From: DAOQAU01 sp964640325
Lineage (GTDB): Bacteria; Cyanobacteriota; Vampirovibrionia; Gastranaerophilales; Gastranaerophilaceae
Assembly: GCA_964640325.1 (NCBI GenBank)
Contig: CAZXID010000009.1
Span: forward strand, 1 to 64,000
Direction of reading: 5' to 3'
DNA length: 64,000 bases
Part shown: piece after piece, positions 58,140-64,000 of the stretch
How the letters are laid out: every line of letters starts with the position of its first letter
Position numbering within the stretch: position 1 is the first letter of the stretch
Notes under the pieces: model-generated
The model's input: only the letters and a program-made list of their open reading frames with translations
The model's database searches: none
What the model was told of the DNA's origin: nothing
Program-made: the position numbers and the translations under genes

Positions 58140-58990
58140 TGGAAATAAGAAATAAAATCAATTTTACGGGATATGATGCCGGCGCTGTAATTAAAGAATT
58201 AAAGTCTATAAAAAAAGGTATTAAAGCCGCCAAAAGCGCTTTGTCAAAAGCGACAGATGCGCAGACCGCTTCAAAAATAAGCTTAGAAATAGAAGGTTTA
58301 AATTCTAAAATTAAAACAATAACAGGCGATGTAAAATCTTATGTAAAAACACCTGAAAATCAAAAAGAATCTAAAATAATGAACTCTTTGACCCATATAA
58401 TGCAAAAAATTGCAGGCTCTAAAGGATTTGAAAAAAAGGCACTTGAATCCAAAGGTTTAGCGGAATTGCTTATATGGGGAAATACGGCAAAAGAACTTGT
58501 AGGTACCGGAATATATACTGTTCAAGCATTAACAAACACAGATCTTCCGCCCGATAAACGCAAGTTTGTCGGGATGTATGACCTTGGTGTCGGCGTTGCC
58601 AGTACAACCTTGGGTGCTATTACCGGTCTTGTTATGTTGAGTTGCCAAGATAAATTTGTTGATTGGATTGTAGGTGGTAAAGCGGCAAGAAATCTGCCAG
58701 GTTATGCAAGAGCTTTTGCCGGTATTGCTTTCTTTATTCCTGTTGTGTTCCAAATGATTTTAGTAAAAAGAATTGTGGCACCAATGATTGCAACACCTGT
58801 TGCGGGAAAACTTAAAGCTAAATTGGAAGCCAGAGAAGCAGCCAAAAAAGGTACGCCGGTAAAAGAAATTGAAATTAAACCCTCAGACATAACTATCGGA
58901 ATGCCAAAGGTCGATGACAAGTCACAAGCCACCTTGCCTCAGTCCACAAATTTACTTCAAAATGCAAGAAATTTAAGTATTAAAGCTTAG
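58139..58990 (+). CDS. Membrane protein of unknown function (283 aa), second of a tandem pair
   Basis: The product opens MEIRNKINFTGYDAGAV with the INFTG motif, then a coiled-coil-like region (about 25-70, KGIKAAKSALSKATDAQTASK), and two or three hydrophobic segments (about 147-170 VGVASTTLGAITGLVMLS, and 185-215 YARAFAGIAFFIPVVFQMIL). SCQDKFVDWIVGG (about 167-179) resembles SGSILDWIIHP in the 124-aa protein at 39148. It is translationally coupled to the previous gene. No domain is recognised. A terminator follows. Confidence 0.75.
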   Translation: MEIRNKINFTGYDAGAVIKELKSIKKGIKAAKSALSKATDAQTASKISLEIEGLNSKIKTITGDVKSYVKTPENQKESKIMNSLTHIMQKIAGSKGFEKKALESKGLAELLIWGNTAKELVGTGIYTVQALTNTDLPPDKRKFVGMYDLGVGVASTTLGAITGLVMLSCQDKFVDWIVGGKAARNLPGYARAFAGIAFFIPVVFQMILVKRIVAPMIATPVAGKLKAKLEAREAAKKGTPVKEIEIKPSDITIGMPKVDDKSQATLPQSTNLLQNARNLSIKA

Positions 58991-59011
58991 AAAATATAAA
59001 TAAAATATAAT

Positions 59012-59050
59012 GGCGGCGAAGTTTAAAAACTTCGCCGCCTCTCTATTTTA
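59012..59050 (+). terminator. Terminator of the tandem membrane gene pair
   Basis: The stem GGCGGCGAAGTT/AACTTCGCCGCC (59012-59023 with 59028-59039) has a small AT loop and is followed by TCTCTATTTTA. Confidence 0.75.
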
Positions 59051-59073
59051 ATAAAAACTTAATATTCTCGTTT

Positions 59074-59102
59074 TTGTCAAAAAAAATTGTTTGTAGTACC
59101 AT
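59074..59102 (+). promoter_or_regulatory. nifJ promoter
   Basis: TTGTCA (59074-59079), a 17-bp spacer, TACCAT (59097-59102). The -10 is weak but the spacing is right. Transcription would start near 59109, with AAGGAGG at 59124-59130 as the ribosome site. Confidence 0.5.
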
Positions 59103-59140
59103 GAAATAGTATTGATAATTAAGAAGGAGGATACAGAATC

Positions 59141-62100
59141 ATGTCTGGAAAAACGATAACAGTTGACGGTAACTACGCTGCAGCGCACGTTGCTTATGCT
59201 TTAAGCGAAGTATCGGCAATTTACCCTATTACACCATCATCTACTATGGGTGAATGGGTTGACGAATGGGCATCACAACATAAAAAAAACATTTGGGGAA
59301 CAGAAGTAAGAGTTGCTGAAATGCAATCTGAAGGCGGGGCAGCAGGTGCTGTCCACGGTTCACTTGCTGCAGGTTGTTTAACTTCAACATACACGGCATC
59401 GCAAGGCTTGTTATTGATGATTCCTGTTATGCACAAAGCCGCAGGGGAGTTGCTTCCTCATGTAATGCACGTTACAGCTCGTTCTTTGGCGGCTCAATCG
59501 TTGTCAATTTTCGGGGACCATACAGATGTTATGGGCTGCCGTAATACCGGTTATGCTATGCTTGCGGCAAATTCCGTTCAAGAAGAAATGGATTTGGCAC
59601 TTGTTGCGCACCTGGCGACTTATAAATCTAAAGTTCCTTTTTTGCAATTCTTTGACGGATTCAGAACTTCTCACGAAGTACATAAAATTGAAGAAATTTC
59701 TTACGAAGACATTGCAAAATTAGTTGAACCTCAATATATTGAAGAATTCAAAAATCGTGCCCTGCGTCCTGAAGCACCAATCTGTAAAGTCGGTGCACAA
59801 AACCCTGATGTTTATTTTCAAGGACGCGAAACTGTTAATAAATTTTATGATGCCGTGCCTGATATTGTTCAGGAATACATGGACAAAGTTGCAAAAGTTA
59901 CAGGCAGACAATATAAACCGTTTGATTATGTCGGTGCTCCCGATGCCACAGATGTAATTGTTGCAATAGGTTCAGCTTGCGAAACAATTGAAGAAACAAT
60001 AGAATACTTAAACACCAAGCGCGGTAAAAAGTACGGTTTGATTAAAGTAAGATTATACAGACCTTTTGATGTAAAAAGGTTTAACGAAGCACTTCCAAAA
60101 TCCACAAAACGTGTAGTGACACTTGATAGAACAAAAGAACCCGGTGCAATCGGCGAACCTTTATATATGGATGTTGTTGCAGCTCTTGAAAACAAAGGTG
60201 TTAAAATTATCGGCGGACGTTACGGATTATCTTCAAAAGAATTTACTCCATCAATGGTTTTGGCTGTTTATAAACACTCGGAAAACAACGGTTTCCACGG
60301 ATTTACAGTCGGTATCGAAGATGATGTTACAAATCTTTCATTGAAAATTGAAGAACAGATTGTTACCGAGCCCGAAGGCACTACAAATTGTATGTTCTGG
60401 GGATTAGGTTCTGACGGTACGGTCGGAGCTAATAAAAGTTCTATTAAAATTATCGGGGATTACACAAACAAAGATGCTCAGGCATATTTTGCTTATGACT
60501 CCAAAAAATCTTATGGTGTAACGGTGTCTCACTTGAGATTCGGGGACAAGCAAATTAAGTCAACTTATTTGATTACAGCACCTGACTTTGTGTCTTGCTC
60601 TGCCCATTCATATATAGGCAGATACGATTTGTTAAAAGGAATTAGTGAGGGAGGAACTTTCCTGCTTAACAGTCCTTATTCAAAAGATGAGGTGTTCTGT
60701 CATTTAACAAAAGATATGCAAGAAACTATTATTAACAAGAAAATCAAATTCTACAACGTTAATGCAGAAGAATTGATTAAACAGCAGCCCGGACTTCGCG
60801 GAAAAGGCGCAAACACTGTTATGATGGTTGCTTTCTTTAAAGTTTCGGGAATTATTCCTTTTGAAAAAGCATATGAGGGCATGAAAAATATGACAGTTAA
60901 AACCTTTAAGAAAAAAGGCGATGATGTTGTAAATATGAACCTTGCTCTTATTGATGCAGCGATTAATGCATGTGAGGAAATACCTGTACCTGCGACATTA
61001 AGCACTAATTGTGTTGCGGCAGCCAAATTGCTTCCTGATGATGCAAGCGATTTTGCAAAGAAAATCATTGAGCCTTCAATGAAGCAAAAAGGTGATGATA
61101 TTCCTGTTTCAGCTATGTCAGTTGACGGAGTAATTCCAACATCTACTGCGAAACTGGAAAAACGCTGTATAGCACCGAGAGTTCCTCATTGGAATTCAGA
61201 AACTTGTATTCAATGTGGAATTTGTGCTTCAGCATGTCCTCATGCGGTTATCAGAACAAAATTAATTATGCCAGAAGATTTGAAAAATGCACCCGCATCA
61301 TTTAATACAATTGATGCAAAACCCGGAGAAGGTGAAAAATTCAAAGTTCAGGTTTACTGCGAAGATTGCACAGGCTGCGGAGTTTGCGTTGATCAATGTC
61401 CTATTAATATTAATAAGCCTGAAGCACCCGCATTGTCTTGGTCAACAATTGAAGCCGAAAAAGAAGCCGGCGAAAAAGAAAATGAAATTTTCTTTGAAGC
61501 ACTTCCTGATAATATTATGGGTAAAAATACAACTAAAACAATTAAAGGTGCAATGCTTAGAAAACCTTTGTTTGAATTTTCAGGAGCTTGTGCGGGTTGC
61601 GGTGAAACGCCTTATGTTAAATTGTTATCGCAGTTGTTCGGGGAAAATATGATAGTTGCTAACGCAACAGGATGTTCTTCGATTTATTCCGGAACTTTCC
61701 CTACAATTCCTTATACAACAAGCAAAGAAGGCAGAGGACCGGCATGGGCAAATTCATTGTTTGAAGACAATGCTGAATTCGGTTTCGGTATGAGATTAGC
61801 CGTTGACCAAAACAGAGAAACATTAAAACTTTATATCGACAAAGTTATTGCCCACGAAAAAACTCCTGCAGACTTGAAAGAAGCTTTGGAAGGTGCTTTG
61901 GCTCATTGGGATAATTCAAGAACGGAAGAAGCCGTTGAGGCACAAAATAAAGCTAAAGAAGTTCTTGCTAAGTACGATGATGTTGAATGTGCTGATTTAG
62001 CCAAAATTATTGAACTTCAAGACTATTTTACCGATAAAACAGTTTGGATTATCGGCGGAGACGGTTGGGCAAACGATATTGGATACGGCGGTATTGACCA

Positions 62101-62671
62101 TGTATTGGCACAAGGCAGAGATGTAAATATTCTTGTTCTTGATACAGAGGTTTATTCTAACACCGGTGGTCAAGCTTCTAAGTCAACTCCGACTGCAGCA
62201 GTTGCAAAATTTGCCACAGGCGGTAAGCCGACTTACAAGAAAAACATGGGGCTTATGAGCATGTCTTACGGCTATGTATATGTAGCCTCGGTCGCGCTCG
62301 GTGCTGACAGGGGGCAAACTCTTAAGGCATTCCAGGAAGCCGAAGCTTATAAAGGACCTTCTATAATATTTGCTTATTCTCCTTGTATCGCACACGGTAT
62401 TGATATGAGTAAAACTCAAAACGAGCAAAAAAGAGCAGTTGAAGCAGGTTATTTTCCATTGTACAGATATAACCCCGCCAATGAACAACCGTTTACTTGG
62501 GATGCTAAGGACATTAAAGGAAGTTATCAAGACTTTATTAAAAGCGAAGGTCGTTATAAACAACTTCTGAAAACAAATCCTGAAGCAGCAGAGGCTCTTT
62601 ATAAACAGGCAGAAGAAGATGCTGCTAAAAGAATGGCTGTTTATAAAGCAGTCGGTGAATTGATGAAATAA
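59141..62671 (+). CDS. nifJ: Pyruvate:ferredoxin (flavodoxin) oxidoreductase
   Basis: This single-chain 1176-residue PFOR converts pyruvate and CoA to acetyl-CoA, CO2 and reduced ferredoxin. It has domain I (1-250; YPITPSSTMGEWVDEW), domain II/III (260-660) and a 2x[4Fe-4S] domain with CIQCGICASACPHA and CEDCTGCGVCVDQCP (about 687-760). The TPP domain (about 800-1176) has CAGCGETPYVKLLSQLFG and NDIGYGGIDH, with EVYSNTGGQASKS. It is the main acetyl-CoA source for a fermenter. A strong AAGGAGG site lies 10 nt before the ATG, and a stem-loop separates it from the nitroreductase gene. Confidence 0.98.
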   Translation: MSGKTITVDGNYAAAHVAYALSEVSAIYPITPSSTMGEWVDEWASQHKKNIWGTEVRVAEMQSEGGAAGAVHGSLAAGCLTSTYTASQGLLLMIPVMHKAAGELLPHVMHVTARSLAAQSLSIFGDHTDVMGCRNTGYAMLAANSVQEEMDLALVAHLATYKSKVPFLQFFDGFRTSHEVHKIEEISYEDIAKLVEPQYIEEFKNRALRPEAPICKVGAQNPDVYFQGRETVNKFYDAVPDIVQEYMDKVAKVTGRQYKPFDYVGAPDATDVIVAIGSACETIEETIEYLNTKRGKKYGLIKVRLYRPFDVKRFNEALPKSTKRVVTLDRTKEPGAIGEPLYMDVVAALENKGVKIIGGRYGLSSKEFTPSMVLAVYKHSENNGFHGFTVGIEDDVTNLSLKIEEQIVTEPEGTTNCMFWGLGSDGTVGANKSSIKIIGDYTNKDAQAYFAYDSKKSYGVTVSHLRFGDKQIKSTYLITAPDFVSCSAHSYIGRYDLLKGISEGGTFLLNSPYSKDEVFCHLTKDMQETIINKKIKFYNVNAEELIKQQPGLRGKGANTVMMVAFFKVSGIIPFEKAYEGMKNMTVKTFKKKGDDVVNMNLALIDAAINACEEIPVPATLSTNCVAAAKLLPDDASDFAKKIIEPSMKQKGDDIPVSAMSVDGVIPTSTAKLEKRCIAPRVPHWNSETCIQCGICASACPHAVIRTKLIMPEDLKNAPASFNTIDAKPGEGEKFKVQVYCEDCTGCGVCVDQCPININKPEAPALSWSTIEAEKEAGEKENEIFFEALPDNIMGKNTTKTIKGAMLRKPLFEFSGACAGCGETPYVKLLSQLFGENMIVANATGCSSIYSGTFPTIPYTTSKEGRGPAWANSLFEDNAEFGFGMRLAVDQNRETLKLYIDKVIAHEKTPADLKEALEGALAHWDNSRTEEAVEAQNKAKEVLAKYDDVECADLAKIIELQDYFTDKTVWIIGGDGWANDIGYGGIDHVLAQGRDVNILVLDTEVYSNTGGQASKSTPTAAVAKFATGGKPTYKKNMGLMSMSYGYVYVASVALGADRGQTLKAFQEAEAYKGPSIIFAYSPCIAHGIDMSKTQNEQKRAVEAGYFPLYRYNPANEQPFTWDAKDIKGSYQDFIKSEGRYKQLLKTNPEAAEALYKQAEEDAAKRMAVYKAVGELMK

Positions 62672-62684
62672 ATTAAATTAATCT

Positions 62685-62722
62685 AATCTCGGATGGCATA
62701 GCCATCCGAGATTTATTTATAA
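62685..62722 (+). terminator. Stem-loop between nifJ and the nitroreductase gene
   Basis: A 13-bp perfect stem (AATCTCGGATGGC, 62685-62697, with 62701-62713) with loop ATA is followed by TATTTAT. It may terminate or attenuate the nifJ transcript. Confidence 0.65.
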
Positions 62723-62732
62723 AGGACTAATC

Positions 62733-63629
62733 ATGTTTAACAAAGAAAAATCTGTTGAAGTTATTATTGATAAAGAGAAATGCACAAAATGCGGAATTTG
62801 TATCGATTATTGTCACGAATTTTTAGGGAAAGACCAAGAAGGCTATCCCAAATCCATGCCTGTTGAAAATACTCTTGCAGGTTGCATACAGTGCGGACAT
62901 TGCATGATGGCATGCCCAAATTCAGCTATAGAAATCAAAGGCGAAGATATAAACAGAGAACATTTAAGAGAATTCGGGGAAATCACAAATTTTGAAGAGT
63001 TAAACAATTTGTTTTTGAAAAGAAGAAGTATCAGAAAATTTAAAGAACAAGAAATTTCAAAAGAAATTTTAGATAAAATTATTCAGGCATCGGCAACTGC
63101 AGCAGTCAGTATCCCTCCATCCGAGCTCAAAGTCCTTGTGATAAGCGGGCAGAAAAAAGTTCAGGAACTTGCAGAAGAAATTGTTCAAGGCATGAAAAAA
63201 TTTCCTAAAATGTTTAACCCTCTATCTTTGAATTTGATGAAGATTTTTGCGGGTAAAACAACTTACAAAATGTCCAAGGAATTTATTTTACCGCTTTGTA
63301 AGCTAACTGTTGATGCAAGAGAAAGAGGCGAAGATTATCTTTTTTACAATGCACCTGCAGTAATTTTATTTTACAGTACAGAATTAAGCGATAAAGAAGA
63401 TGCTCTTATTGCTGCAACTCAGGCAACACTTGCAGCAGAAGCACTGGGGCTTGGCACTTGTTGGATTGGCTCGTTGGGCGCTTCTTTTGCTCATAATGAA
63501 AGTTTGCGTAAAAAATATGGAATTTTAAAAGGAGAAAAAATCGGTTCAGGTTTTGTTGTCGGTTATCCCGACGCCAAGTTTTACAAGGCTTTTCAGCGAA
63601 ACTTTAAGAATGTAACAGTTATAAGTTAA
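62733..63629 (+). CDS. Ferredoxin-nitroreductase fusion protein
   Basis: The 298-residue protein has an N-terminal 2x[4Fe-4S] ferredoxin domain (about 10-75; CTKCGICIDYCHEF and CIQCGHCMMACPNS) fused to an FMN nitroreductase-like domain (about 85-298; KRRSIRKFKEQEIS and the AEALGLGTCWIGSLG region). Such fusions pass electrons from reduced ferredoxin to FMN and a substrate. The neighbouring nifJ makes reduced ferredoxin, so the context fits, but the substrate is unknown. AAAGGAC precedes the ATG. It follows nifJ by 61 bp, on the same strand. Confidence 0.9.
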   Translation: MFNKEKSVEVIIDKEKCTKCGICIDYCHEFLGKDQEGYPKSMPVENTLAGCIQCGHCMMACPNSAIEIKGEDINREHLREFGEITNFEELNNLFLKRRSIRKFKEQEISKEILDKIIQASATAAVSIPPSELKVLVISGQKKVQELAEEIVQGMKKFPKMFNPLSLNLMKIFAGKTTYKMSKEFILPLCKLTVDARERGEDYLFYNAPAVILFYSTELSDKEDALIAATQATLAAEALGLGTCWIGSLGASFAHNESLRKKYGILKGEKIGSGFVVGYPDAKFYKAFQRNFKNVTVIS

Positions 63630-63708
63630 ATTTTGTCGTGTTGGGCAATTTTTTTCTTTTAGCTGTTTTGTAAAAATATGTAGTATATTAATTTTGGGAA
63701 GGAATTTT

Positions 63709-63948
63709 ATGACAGGTATCAATAAAGCAACTTTAGAAAAATTAGGTGAGAAGTGGTTTCTTAAGAATGCAGGACATTCTATAGATTGTGGAGCAAACGA
63801 AAGCGTGGCAAGACAAATGTTGGGGCAATTGAGACAAATAGAAACCATTAAAACCAAAGCAGAAAAAACACAGCTTATTTCTCAATTTATAGGCCAAGTA
63901 AAACAATTACCTGAAATGCTGGGTAAAAAATTTGATAAAACAGTTTAA
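63709..63948 (+). CDS. Small protein of unknown function, 79 aa
   Basis: The ATG at 63709 is preceded by GGAAGGA (63697-63703), so it is preferred over the in-frame start at 63694. The product is helical and polar (opens MTGINKATLEKLGEKWFLKN) with no signal peptide or known domain. Two Cys are absent or isolated (only SIDCGANES near residue 24). It lies 79 bp after the nitroreductase gene, at the end of the window. Role unknown. Confidence 0.6.
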   Translation: MTGINKATLEKLGEKWFLKNAGHSIDCGANESVARQMLGQLRQIETIKTKAEKTQLISQFIGQVKQLPEMLGKKFDKTV

Positions 63949-64000
63949 AATAGTGCCATAAAAGTTAATAAATTTTTTATTTGTGAGTTTTTATTCTATA

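Noticed and set aside
59141..62671. Nitrogen fixation suggested by the name nifJ
   Set aside because: The domain set is that of a fermentative pyruvate:ferredoxin oxidoreductase and no nitrogenase gene is present.

Overview
The window is an AT-rich bacterial chromosome segment that is densely coded on both strands. No tRNA, rRNA, CRISPR array, transposase or phage gene is visible. The gene mix suggests a gut-type, fermentative relative of Cyanobacteria, probably the order Gastranaerophilales (Vampirovibrionia, 'Melainabacteria'). The reasons are: pyruvate:ferredoxin oxidoreductase, ATP-type PEP carboxykinase and serine dehydratase without respiratory genes; scattered flagellar genes; SLH and DUF4127 proteins; several type IV pilin-like proteins with FTLAE N-termini; and many unrelated proteins that open with a short (I/L)-x-F-(T/K/G) motif. 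The taxonomic call is inference, not a search result.

Layout. 0-9.3 kb: a small HExxH protein, two tiny ORFs, a phosphodiester-glycosidase-like protein, a SNF2 helicase, gpmI and pckA. 9.4-18.3 kb: nadB-nadC, a CorC-type CBS protein, an RqcP-like S4 protein, a pilin with an 11-G tract in its promoter, queE, a DnaJ-like chaperone, mntP and a DUF4127 gene. 18.3-28.3 kb: envelope proteins (secreted, TPR, lytic transglycosylase), a group 2 sigma factor, a zinc-ribbon protein, a PiT/DUF47 phosphate pair, a FliA-like sigma, flhB and deoC. 28.4-41.2 kb: a large M16 protease, serine dehydratase, mutL, an orphan DNA methyltransferase, mgtE, argS and an asparaginase. 41.3-48.9 kb: flaG-fliS-fliT-like, a CDF transporter, hsp20, two zinc dehydrogenases behind a tiny pilin-like ORF, a GNAT-like protein and ribD. 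49-64 kb: a decayed pilin, lysS, PBP1A, a cysteine-cluster protein, an SLH protein, a TPR/metzincin protease, two adjacent membrane proteins, nifJ and a ferredoxin-nitroreductase.

How it fits together. gpmI, pckA, nifJ, deoC, sdaAB/sdaAA and the asparaginase fit fermentation of sugars, nucleosides and amino acids with pyruvate oxidised to acetyl-CoA and reduced ferredoxin. FlhB, a FliA-like sigma, FlaG, FliS and a FliT-like protein indicate a flagellum whose genes are dispersed. PBP1A, the lytic transglycosylase and the SLH protein belong to the wall and surface.

Most notable signals: (1) a homopolymeric G tract filling most of the -35/-10 spacer of a pilin-like gene, a candidate phase-variable promoter; (2) several genes whose ATG lies 6-9 nt after a -10 box, suggesting leaderless mRNAs; (3) long perfect or near-perfect palindromes inside five protein-coding genes; (4) a dispersed palindromic repeat, one copy inserted in frame in mutL; (5) alternative hairpins at the Shine-Dalgarno of hsp20, a possible RNA thermometer; (6) a recurrent N-terminal motif on unrelated proteins.
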